This document shows, in pieces, positions 1-5,826 of a stretch of 5,826 nucleotides of DNA (position 1 is the first letter of the stretch; each line of letters begins with the position of its first letter). The position numbers and the translations under genes are program-made. A model generated the notes under the pieces. That model was given only the letters and a program-made list of their open reading frames with translations. It was not told where the DNA came from and did not search any database. Origin of the DNA: Candidatus Competibacteraceae bacterium (GTDB taxonomy: Bacteria > Pseudomonadota > Gammaproteobacteria > Competibacterales > Competibacteraceae); contig JAGRHM010000302.1 in NCBI GenBank assembly GCA_020445005.1, forward strand, positions 855 to 6,680. Direction: 5' to 3'.

Positions 1-729
1 CTATTCCTGCTGCAAATCCAGGGGGTGCGCATGACCCGCTTGTATGCGCTCCAAAATGGCACGTTCGCGGCTAACGATAGTCGCGATGAAACTCCCCGCG
101 TTCCGGCCCATGGCGCGGAACGCGTGAAAGCCGACATCCAGGAAATGGTGCAGCTCCCCCACGCCAGCCAGTCGCGCCGGAGTCCTGGCCACTTTCAGCG
201 CAGTATGAATAAAGGGCTTTTGCACGATTCTTTTCAGGTCCTGGCCGAGTTGCTCAATAAGCTCAATCTGATGTCGGCGCAGCGCGTAATTGGCGCAGCA
301 CCGATAAGCAGCAACATAAACCGCTTCGTCCAGTGACTCGTGAACCTGGAACTCCGCTGCCAGAACCCGCGTGACGCGCGCATCCAGTTCATAGGACAGG
401 GCATTGAGCTCCAGCGCCAGGGTTGCGGTGTGCAGGACGCTGGCCGGCAGAATATGGGTCATCATTGGCACAATGCGCGCTAGGTCCTGTTCGCGCTGCT
501 GAAAATCCCGATCGCCGTAGAGTTCATCGAGAAAGAACTCCGCTGCGGGTCGATAATCGGGATCAGCCAACAGATCGGCGTGGGTGCGAATCAGCCGCGC
601 TGACTGCCAGCGGCGCAATGCATTGAATTCGTGTTCGATGCCCGCTGCGCCATCGTGATGAAAGGATTGGCTGCGTTGTAACTGCTCCAGCAACCGCACC
701 GCGCTGGCGGGGAGGTCGTCGTGGTTCAT
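1..729 (-). CDS. Conserved protein of unknown function (242 aa), divergent from a Crp/Fnr regulator
   Basis: This is a complete gene: the ATG is at complement 727-729 and the TAG at complement 1-3. The open frame runs 43 codons further upstream, but I chose this ATG because a good Shine-Dalgarno (GGGAGAG, complement 737-743) sits 7 nt before it and the longer version would cover the divergent regulatory spacer. The product looks soluble and mostly alpha-helical, with no signal peptide or membrane segment. Recognisable blocks are FFLDELYGDRDF (residues 65-76) followed by spaced Arg/Asp residues and PMM (88-90), a Leu/Glu-rich helix with LELNALSYELD (106-116), and a C-terminal block FLDVGFHAFRAMG (196-208) followed by a conserved-looking RE (221-222). 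I recall similar blocks in uncharacterised proteobacterial proteins, but no function is known to me. Two adjacent cysteines (144-145) are visible, with no clear metal site. The divergent position suggests control by the neighbouring regulator (inference). Confidence 0.8.
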   Translation of the reverse strand: MNHDDLPASAVRLLEQLQRSQSFHHDGAAGIEHEFNALRRWQSARLIRTHADLLADPDYRPAAEFFLDELYGDRDFQQREQDLARIVPMMTHILPASVLHTATLALELNALSYELDARVTRVLAAEFQVHESLDEAVYVAAYRCCANYALRRHQIELIEQLGQDLKRIVQKPFIHTALKVARTPARLAGVGELHHFLDVGFHAFRAMGRNAGSFIATIVSRERAILERIQAGHAHPLDLQQE

Positions 730-736
730 GCGGGGG

Positions 737-743
737 CTCTCCC
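737..743 (-). promoter_or_regulatory. Ribosome binding site that fixes the start of the unknown gene
   Basis: GGGAGAG on the minus strand lies 7 nt upstream of the ATG at complement 727-729. It is the only strong Shine-Dalgarno-like sequence near the possible starts of this frame, and it supports the 242-aa product over the 285-aa extended reading. Confidence 0.65.
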
Positions 744-757
744 GGAAAATCCTGACG

Positions 758-798
758 TTCTTATTGATTAAGAATAGTCCGATCAGGCTCATCCTGAT
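758..798. promoter_or_regulatory. Pair of inverted repeats in the divergent spacer, candidate operators
   Basis: Two perfect inverted repeats of the same geometry lie in the 145-bp spacer between divergent genes. The first, 758-774, is TTCTTA-N5-TAAGAA; the second, 782-798, is ATCAGG-N5-CCTGAT. Their centres (766 and 790) are 24 bp apart. The arms differ in sequence, so they need not bind the same protein. The sub-segment 758-771 also matches the FNR-type box TTGAT-N4-ATCAA at 7 of 10 defined positions, which is a degenerate match. The location is right for shared control of both flanking genes, and autoregulation by the Crp/Fnr protein is plausible. I could not identify a convincing -35/-10 pair for either gene. 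Confidence 0.45.
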
Positions 799-874
799 TG
801 CCACAATTGGCCGCGCTGTTGTCGAAACGTGCAAAGAGTTGCCGTCGCTACTTATCACTCTCAGAGTTCTTGCT

Positions 875-1585
875 ATGAAAACCGTACCAATCCGAGTAGC
901 CTGGCTGGGAGAACAAAATTGCCGCGATTGCGCCGTGCGCAGCTCGGCCTTGTTTGCCGGTTTAGGGGAAGTAGATTTCGGCGAGCTGCATCAACCCATC
1001 GAGGATATCATCCTGGAATCGCCGGCCATGTTGTATCGAGTCGGCGAACGGGGACGGGCTGTGTTCACCCTGCGGCGGGGATTAGTCAAGCTGGTGAAGT
1101 ATCTCCCCGATGGCAACCAGCGTATTGTGCGCCTGCTGCGCCAGGGCGATACCCTGGGACTGGAAGCGCTGTTGAGTCAGCCTTACCCGCATGACGCCAT
1201 CGCCCTGACCCATTGCGAGATTTGCACGATCCCCGTCAGTCTGGTGGAGCGTCTGAGCCATGAACAGTCGCGGTTGTGTCAGGAACTGATGACGCGCTGG
1301 CAGCGGGCGCTGGCAGAGGCGGATCGCTGGCTGGCGGAATTTTCCACGGGCACCGCGCGCCAGCGCGTGGCGCGGCTGTTATTGTGGCTGTCCGAAACTG
1401 CGCCGGGACAACCCGTGCCGCTGTTTGGCCGGGAAGATTTGGGCGCCATGCTCGGATTGACCACCGAAACCGTGAGTCGCACTATCGCCGAACTGCGCCG
1501 AACCCGCCTGATTCGGGAAATGCCTCATAACCAATTGACGCTCGATCAAGCGGCCTTGCGCCGTATTGGCGAAGGCATGGTTTAA
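875..1585 (+). CDS. Crp/Fnr-family transcriptional regulator, FNR-like, with two CxxC motifs (236 aa)
   Basis: This is a DNA-binding regulator acting as a predicted dimer. The N-terminus carries C16-R-D-C19, followed by a beta-roll effector domain (about 30-125) containing RRGLVKLVKYLPDG (67-80), IVRLLRQGDTLGLEALL (84-100) and C114-E-I-C117. A long dimerisation helix follows (about 128-158). The C-terminal winged helix has the recognition helix GLTTETVSRTIAEL (194-207), with the E-x2-S-R pattern (E198, S201, R202) that in FNR reads TTGAT half-sites. Gapless alignment with E. coli Crp puts Leu96, His106 and Asp107 where Crp has the cAMP contacts Glu72, Arg82 and Ser83, so cAMP binding is not expected. 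Cys117 aligns with the FNR cluster ligand Cys122, but no residue matches FNR Cys29. The open frame begins at 728; I chose ATG 875 because it gives the usual short N-terminus before the CxxC. Its ribosome site is weak (AGAG, 863-866). Signal and targets are unknown. Confidence 0.9.
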   Translation: MKTVPIRVAWLGEQNCRDCAVRSSALFAGLGEVDFGELHQPIEDIILESPAMLYRVGERGRAVFTLRRGLVKLVKYLPDGNQRIVRLLRQGDTLGLEALLSQPYPHDAIALTHCEICTIPVSLVERLSHEQSRLCQELMTRWQRALAEADRWLAEFSTGTARQRVARLLLWLSETAPGQPVPLFGREDLGAMLGLTTETVSRTIAELRRTRLIREMPHNQLTLDQAALRRIGEGMV

Positions 1586-1598
1586 CGAAGATTAAACC
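1579..1598. terminator. Short hairpin between convergent genes, possible weak bidirectional terminator
   Basis: GGTTTAA (1579-1585) pairs perfectly with TTAAACC (1592-1598) around the 6-nt loop CGAAGA. The left arm contains the TAA stop of the regulator, and the right arm ends directly against the TGA stop of the convergent FecR-domain gene at 1599-1601. The whole gap between the two stops is only 13 nt. The stem is AT-rich, and neither side is followed by a T-run, so it is not a canonical intrinsic terminator. The placement suggests a shared transcript-end structure. Confidence 0.35.
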
Positions 1599-2255
1599 TC
1601 ACCAGGCGACCGTTTGCACCGCAGCTTGCAGCTTTTCGTCACCCCACGCTCTAGCCGGCAGGGGCGGCTGTCCAGCACCTGGCGCCGTCGTACCTTCTCC
1701 GGCCTGTTGCAGCTCCACACGCTGCCCGGCGCTTTCGACATACACCCCCTTGCCCGCAAGCATCACGACATCGAGCGTATCCGATCCCGCGTCGAGCAAG
1801 TTAAAACCGCCCCACAGTTCGGTGCCGCGAATGCCAATCGTCGCGACGGGCGTTTGCACGCGCCAATCCTCGCGGGACGGTGCTTCTGCTGTAGTTTGCG
1901 CCGTTACTGCGCGAAAAACGCCTTTAAATAACTCGAATAACGAGCCGCGATCCTTTTGTGGAGCGACTCCCGCCACCTGTCGAATTACAAATTCCGTATT
2001 TGCACCCAGCGTGAGCGTTGTTCCATCCTGCATCCGGGCTTCCAGGCGCGCTTCGGAGCCGGTCATAATCCGGTCGCCGATATGCAGCGGCTCACCTAGC
2101 GTCAGCGGGTGACGACGCGCAGCGTTTTCGATCACGACCTCACCGCGCACCCGGGTCACATATCCGGCAATGTTGAGTGGATACTCCGCGTATCCAGCCG
2201 CAGTCCATAGCAACAACGTCATGAGTAGCGCTGACCATTGGCTTAAACGCAGCAT
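1599..2255 (-). CDS. Secreted FecR-domain protein (218 aa), likely partner of the adjacent CHASE2 cyclase
   Basis: The N-terminus has a signal peptide (hydrophobic core about residues 8-20, likely cut after Ala23 in AGYA|EY), so the protein should be exported to the periplasm. The mature part is a FecR domain (about 30-165): a GYVTRVRGEV segment (31-40), HIGDRIMTGSEARLE (58-72), a DGTTLTLG segment (77-84) and the family hallmark TPVATIGIRGTELW (135-148). A Gly/Pro/Ala-rich tail follows (about 185-203). Classical FecR anti-sigma regulators have a cytoplasmic N-terminal segment and sit beside a FecI-type sigma gene. Neither is present, so a FecI/FecR iron system is unlikely. The gene starts 20 nt after the cyclase stop and has its own strong ribosome site. 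FecR-domain genes next to CHASE2-cyclase genes are a recurring arrangement in proteobacteria as I recall it. The inferred role is a periplasmic or envelope-associated ligand or modulator of the CHASE2 sensor. Confidence 0.87.
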   Translation of the reverse strand: MLRLSQWSALLMTLLLWTAAGYAEYPLNIAGYVTRVRGEVVIENAARRHPLTLGEPLHIGDRIMTGSEARLEARMQDGTTLTLGANTEFVIRQVAGVAPQKDRGSLFELFKGVFRAVTAQTTAEAPSREDWRVQTPVATIGIRGTELWGGFNLLDAGSDTLDVVMLAGKGVYVESAGQRVELQQAGEGTTAPGAGQPPLPARAWGDEKLQAAVQTVAW

Positions 2256-2262
2256 GGCTTTT

Positions 2263-2268
2263 CACCTC
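2263..2268 (-). promoter_or_regulatory. Ribosome binding site of the FecR-domain gene
   Basis: GAGGTG on the minus strand lies 7 nt upstream of the ATG at complement 2253-2255, within the 20-nt gap after the cyclase stop codon. It is a clearly better site than that of the preceding cyclase gene, which suggests the exported protein may be translated more strongly than the cyclase. Confidence 0.7.
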
Positions 2269-2275
2269 GCACAAG

Positions 2276-4507
2276 TTATTTCGCCGTTAACGTAAAGACC
2301 CCATTCCATGCCTCGGCAGGCGAATTGGCGCGTAACGCGGCAATTCGCTCCAGGTAGATTCCATACAATAACCGTTCTGGATACCGGTTGTGCAACCCGG
2401 TAAACCAAGTGGCGGCCTGATCCCAGTCGCCGGTGCGATAGGCCGCCAGCGCCTGATCATGTTCGACCAACTCTGCGCAGAGTGCTTCGGTCAGCGCATC
2501 CGCAGCGCCCAGCGGCTCAAACAAGGTCACTGGCTGTAAGCGGCCCTTGACGCGCACCTGGTCCAGTTCGCGGCAGACCAGATCGCCAACCGCGTTGCGC
2601 GTCGTCTCACTGATGATGATCGCGACACCGTATTGCTTGGCAGCGCCTTCCAGGCGCGCTGCCAAGTTCACGGCGTCCCCCAGTACGGTGTAAGCCATGC
2701 GGAACTCCGATCCCATGTTGCCGACGCTCATCGCGCCGCTATTGACGCCAATGCGAATATGCAGGGACGGCCAGCCATGCGCGCGCAGTTCCGGCGTTAA
2801 TTCCTCCAGGCGCGCTTGCATGGCCAGCGCCGCCTGCACCGCATGGCGAGCATGGGCGGAATCAGGCAGCGGCGCGCCCCAAAACGCCATGATGGCATCG
2901 CCAATATATTTGTCGACCGTGCCGCGCTGTTCGTGAATCACCTGGGTCAACGGAGTGAGAATAAATTGCATCAAACGGGTTAACTGGTGAGGGTCCAGGG
3001 TCTCAGAGAGCGTGGTAAAATCCTGGATATCACTAAACAATACCGTCATCTCGCGACTTTCCCCACCCAGGGCGTAGCCTCCTGGTTGCCGACTCATCTC
3101 CGCCACCAGTTCGCGCGGCACATATTGCCCGAACAATCGAGTCAAATGCCGTTCGCGACGGGCTTGAATGAGATAACCATAGCTGTTGTGCAACACGTAC
3201 AGCAACAACAGGAGCAGCAGCATCGAAGCCAGCGGTAATACCCAGTTTAAAACCTGCCAGGCGCAGAGATTGAAGGCCACGGTCGCAACCGCCAGCAGCA
3301 GCGTTCCCAGCAACGCTTTCAACGGCGACGCGAATCCCAGGGCGATGCTCAATCCACCCAGCATCAGGAGCAACAGGGTTTCCAAACCGCTGGTGAACGG
3401 TGGCCGATACTTGAGGCGCTGGTCGAGCATCCCGGCAATCAGGTTAGCGTGAATTTCAACGCCGGGATAAATGCTTTGTACGGGCGTCGCGCGCAAATCC
3501 AGCAAACCGGCGGCAGTGGTTCCGACCAGGACGATCGCGCCATTTAACACTCTGGAATCGGCCTGGCGATTTAGAATGGCGCGGGCGGACAGGTAGGGAA
3601 AGCCACCCTGGGGGCCGCGATAGGGGATCAGCACCGCGCCCTCGGCGTCCACCGGCATGACGAAGACGCCGACGCGCACCGCCTCCACCCGTTGTCCCGC
3701 AGCATCGCGATAACCAGCGCCGGCGATCATTTCCAGCGGCGGTCCGTCCATCAGCGTGCGCAACACCGCCAGGCTGAGATTTTCGTAAAGCCGGTCGCCA
3801 TGGCTTAACAACAAGGGCAATCGGCGAATCAAACCATCCTGGTCCACCAACGGGCTGTTAAAGAATCCGCCGCCATGAGCGCTGGCTTGCAATAACAGCA
3901 GGTTAGCGCTATAGCCAGCAGCAACGGCGAAAGGATTCGGCGCACCGGCCAGCACGGTCAGTGGCGCGGCGGCGGGCGGCAGTTGCCCAACCTGTAGATC
4001 CTGGCCCTGTTGCCCAGGCAGGGCGAAGGAGTAGCCAAGGACTGTCGGGCGTTTCTGCAAGCTGCCGGCGAAACGTTCGTCGCCAGACCATTGCATGCGC
4101 AAAACTGCCCATTCCCTTTGAAAAGCCGGGTCTGCGCGCAACGGGCCCTGCGCCAGCGTTTGCAGAATGCCCAGCGCGGGATTGCGCTCGGTTTCCGGGA
4201 ACACAATGTCGAACGCCAGCAGGCGAACCCGGTAGTCGGTGAACAGAATATTCGTCAATTCCGCCAACCGCGCCCGTGGCCAGGGCCACTGGCCCTCCTG
4301 CAGCAAACTGTCCTCGTCGATGTCGACGATCACGATGCGTGGATCGACGCCGCCAGGCAAGGTCAATCGCAAGCGGGCGTCGTAGGCAAAGGATTCCAGT
4401 TGATCGACCAGCGCCAGGGGTTGAAAACCGCTGGCGTGCAGCATCAGCGCCAGCGTAACGCCCAGGCTTAGCACGATGCGTATTGGAATATGGAGGGTCC
4501 GTGGCAT
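2276..4507 (-). CDS. CHASE2-domain class III adenylate cyclase, membrane sensor (743 aa)
   Basis: The predicted reaction is ATP to cAMP plus pyrophosphate. An N-terminal membrane anchor (about 9-27) is followed by a periplasmic CHASE2 domain (about 30-365) with the family blocks IVIVDIDEDSL (58-68), the WPWPR motif (74-78), AFDIVFPE (98-105) and VEIHANLIAG (350-359). Three membrane helices (about 374-392, 396-415, 418-440) lead to a short linker with LFGQYVPRELV (458-468) and the cytoplasmic cyclase domain (about 485-665). The catalytic set looks complete: metal-binding Asp493 (in FSDIQDF) and Asp537 (in KYIGDAIMAFWG), purine-selecting Lys533 and Thr607, and transition-state Asn614 and Arg618 (in GDAVNLAAR). 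Lys plus Thr is the pattern of bacterial adenylate rather than guanylate cyclases. A helical tail (about 675-743) follows. The gene begins 16 nt after the GTPase stop with no clear Shine-Dalgarno, so translational coupling is likely. The next in-frame Met (22) would delete most of the anchor. The CHASE2 ligand is unknown. Confidence 0.93.
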   Translation of the reverse strand: MPRTLHIPIRIVLSLGVTLALMLHASGFQPLALVDQLESFAYDARLRLTLPGGVDPRIVIVDIDEDSLLQEGQWPWPRARLAELTNILFTDYRVRLLAFDIVFPETERNPALGILQTLAQGPLRADPAFQREWAVLRMQWSGDERFAGSLQKRPTVLGYSFALPGQQGQDLQVGQLPPAAAPLTVLAGAPNPFAVAAGYSANLLLLQASAHGGGFFNSPLVDQDGLIRRLPLLLSHGDRLYENLSLAVLRTLMDGPPLEMIAGAGYRDAAGQRVEAVRVGVFVMPVDAEGAVLIPYRGPQGGFPYLSARAILNRQADSRVLNGAIVLVGTTAAGLLDLRATPVQSIYPGVEIHANLIAGMLDQRLKYRPPFTSGLETLLLLMLGGLSIALGFASPLKALLGTLLLAVATVAFNLCAWQVLNWVLPLASMLLLLLLLYVLHNSYGYLIQARRERHLTRLFGQYVPRELVAEMSRQPGGYALGGESREMTVLFSDIQDFTTLSETLDPHQLTRLMQFILTPLTQVIHEQRGTVDKYIGDAIMAFWGAPLPDSAHARHAVQAALAMQARLEELTPELRAHGWPSLHIRIGVNSGAMSVGNMGSEFRMAYTVLGDAVNLAARLEGAAKQYGVAIIISETTRNAVGDLVCRELDQVRVKGRLQPVTLFEPLGAADALTEALCAELVEHDQALAAYRTGDWDQAATWFTGLHNRYPERLLYGIYLERIAALRANSPAEAWNGVFTLTAK

Positions 4508-4523
4508 ACGGGAATTTTCGTTG

Positions 4524-5826
4524 TTAACCCAACGTCCGCTCCGGCAGCTTCAATAGCCACCGGCCGGCATTGGCTAGTTGCTGGCGCAACAGCATCCAGT
4601 TTTCATCCCGCTTCCGCTGCTCCAGACAACGCAGGAACCGGACTTTCCCGGCCTCGTCTTGTCGGTCGAGAATCGCCGCCCATAGCGCATCGTTGATGTT
4701 GTATACCCGTCCTTCAGCAAGGCAGACGGGAATGACGTTGGCGACCGGAACCGCTAGATCTCTTGCGATGGCTTCGATGGCCGCGCGAATATGGGTCGCC
4801 TTGACGTTTTGGGGATGTCGCAGGTCATAGGGGGGTTGCCATTCACGATGGGGACGCAATTGATCAATATGGCTGACCACGACCAGCAACGGCGGCGATC
4901 GACGATCCAGGCTTGCGGAAAGGCCGGCGCGCAGCCGGTCCAGGCATAACCGGTCCAGTTGTCGGTCGGGACGATGAGCGGCGCAGACCCAGAGAATCAG
5001 GTCAGCTTCCATAGACGCCTGCTGCAACGTTTTTTGACTGAGCGAATCGCTATCACAGCCGGGCGTGTCCATAATCAACGCTGCGGTCAGTCCTTCTCGC
5101 GCCAGGCGGTAGGGTTGCAACCCCGGCGTCGTATCCAGCAATACATCGGTCGCCGCGGTCAACTGGCCAAATAATGCGTTGATCAAACTGGATTTTCCGG
5201 CATTTGCGCGTCCCATGACCACGATGCGCAGCGGCTCGCCCGTTCCAGGAGCTTCCCCGGCGGCTTGGGTCATATCCCGGTGAGAAGAGGGCGTCGGCGT
5301 GGCCTCCGGCGCTTCATCGCTCAGGGTCAACCGCCCGCTATAGAGTTCGATAGCGTAATAACCGATCTTGCGGACGTATTCCCGTAACAGCCAGCGCTGG
5401 GTTTCCGTCCAAGCCTGGTTATATGCTTGGCCGCGCAGATGCCCCCAGGCTTCGCTCAACAGAGCATCCAGCGGATTGACGACCAGCCGGCCCGCGCGAT
5501 AGAGATTCATCAGCCGTTTGGCGGCATCCTTCCAGCGCCAGGCGCGCGCCAGATCACCGATGGTCAGCCGATGGCTGAGCGGAATGTGCGCAGTAACCGT
5601 GATGCGCAGGTCGCGACTGGCGCGTTCAATGATCAATAGAGTATGGGGTACCGTCAGCTCCAGCAGGGGCCGTTCCTCCGCCGGGTGGTAGTAACGCGCT
5701 ACGGTATCCAGCGTGTTCCGTCCTAGGGCCCACAATCGGCCGCCGTCGTGCAAAGGCCAGTCTTCCGGGTTCGTATCCTCCGCCAATCGCTCGACTGCCG
5801 CCCAAGCCCCATCCGCCTTGGGCGGC
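4524..5826 (-). CDS. HSR1-related Era-like GTPase, 5' end outside the window (at least 433 aa)
   Basis: The frame stays open to the window edge. The first possible start inside is a TTG at complement 5784-5786 with no ribosome site, so the true start is probably beyond 5826. Residues below count from that TTG. An N-terminal domain of unknown role (about 8-155) includes YHPAEERPLLELTVPHTLL (33-51); a Thr/Pro/Ser-rich linker (about 157-184) joins it to the G domain. G motifs: G1 GRANAGKS (192-199), a likely G2 Thr near 219-220, G3 DTPG (240-243), and an unusual G4 SHID (305-308) where [NT]KxD is typical. A basic amphipathic tail ends the protein. From memory, this layout fits the HSR1-related GTPases of proteobacteria, which often have membrane helices at the N-terminus; that part is not in view. 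It binds and hydrolyses GTP (predicted); its cellular role is unknown. It leads the operon with the cyclase and FecR genes. Confidence 0.85.
   Translation of the reverse strand, partial: PPKADGAWAAVERLAEDTNPEDWPLHDGGRLWALGRNTLDTVARYYHPAEERPLLELTVPHTLLIIERASRDLRITVTAHIPLSHRLTIGDLARAWRWKDAAKRLMNLYRAGRLVVNPLDALLSEAWGHLRGQAYNQAWTETQRWLLREYVRKIGYYAIELYSGRLTLSDEAPEATPTPSSHRDMTQAAGEAPGTGEPLRIVVMGRANAGKSSLINALFGQLTAATDVLLDTTPGLQPYRLAREGLTAALIMDTPGCDSDSLSQKTLQQASMEADLILWVCAAHRPDRQLDRLCLDRLRAGLSASLDRRSPPLLVVVSHIDQLRPHREWQPPYDLRHPQNVKATHIRAAIEAIARDLAVPVANVIPVCLAEGRVYNINDALWAAILDRQDEAGKVRFLRCLEQRKRDENWMLLRQQLANAGRWLLKLPERTLG
5797..5826. repeat. Perfect 10-bp GC-rich inverted repeat at the window edge
   Basis: GCCGCCCAAG (5797-5806) and CTTGGGCGGC (5817-5826) are exact reverse complements around a 10-nt spacer. 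The right arm ends at the last base of the window, so the repeat may be longer. It lies inside the open GTPase frame, where it would encode Pro-Pro-Lys through Ala-Ala, and just upstream of the TTG at 5786. It is either a hairpin in coding mRNA or, if the gene starts at that TTG, a structure in its leader. There is no T-run after it on the minus strand. Confidence 0.6.

Noticed and set aside
730..858. N-terminal extension of the unknown minus-strand gene to a 285-aa product
   Set aside because: It would cover most of the divergent spacer and both inverted repeats and has no clear ribosome site, whereas the internal ATG at 729 has a good one at 7 nt.
728..874. N-terminal extension of the Crp/Fnr regulator to 285 aa starting at 728
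   Set aside because: The extra 49 residues do not look like this family, and the start would overlap the start codon region of the divergent gene. ATG 875 gives the usual length.
1599..2255. Classical FecI/FecR iron-uptake signalling
   Set aside because: There is no ECF sigma gene or TonB receptor in view, and the FecR-domain protein starts with a signal peptide rather than a cytoplasmic anti-sigma segment.
3190..3226. CAG/CAA-rich run resembling a trinucleotide repeat
   Set aside because: It encodes the poly-leucine core of the third membrane helix of the cyclase (about residues 430-436) with mixed Leu codons, so it reflects protein composition rather than a repeat element.
3909..4289. 126-aa minus-strand frame overlapping the cyclase in another frame
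   Set aside because: It is a shifted reading of the CHASE2 coding sequence with an Arg/Ala/Gly-rich product and no family features.
4010..4471. 153-aa open frame on the plus strand, opposite the CHASE2 domain
   Set aside because: It lies fully antisense to a well-supported domain-bearing gene, has low-complexity Gln/Arg/Ala-rich composition and shows no recognisable motif. Long antisense frames are expected at this GC content.

Overview
The window is about 5.8 kb of moderately high-GC DNA. It is densely coding and carries five protein genes. The gene set is an FNR-like regulator with CxxC motifs, a CHASE2-type adenylate cyclase followed by a FecR-domain protein, and an HSR1/Era-like GTPase. 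Together with the codon style, this suggests a chromosomal region of a gammaproteobacterium, perhaps a relative of the Chromatiales or Competibacter group. That placement is an inference from gene content only. I see no RNA genes, transposases, CRISPR repeats or phage genes.

Layout: (1) 1-729, minus strand: a complete 242-aa conserved protein of unknown function. (2) 730-874: a 145-bp divergent spacer with two perfect 6-5-6 inverted repeats whose centres are 24 bp apart. (3) 875-1585, plus strand: a complete 236-aa Crp/Fnr-family regulator. (4) 1579-1598: a short perfect hairpin between the convergent gene ends. (5) 5826 down to 1599, minus strand: a tight three-gene cluster transcribed in the order GTPase (5' end outside the window), CHASE2-class III adenylate cyclase (743 aa), secreted FecR-domain protein (218 aa). 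The gaps in the cluster are 16 and 20 nt, so it reads as one operon whose promoter lies outside the window.

How the genes may work together: the cyclase has a periplasmic CHASE2 sensor, three membrane helices and a cytoplasmic catalytic domain in which every class III residue I can check is present. The FecR-domain protein has a signal peptide and no FecI sigma-factor partner here. It could therefore be an exported partner of the CHASE2 sensor rather than an anti-sigma factor. The GTPase heads the cluster, and its link to cAMP signalling is unknown. The neighbouring Crp/Fnr regulator is FNR-like: the cAMP contact residues of Crp are replaced, and it carries two CxxC motifs that could bind a metal or Fe-S cluster or act as a thiol switch. 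It is therefore unlikely to be the receptor of the cAMP made next door. It more plausibly controls itself and the divergent unknown gene through the inverted repeats between them.
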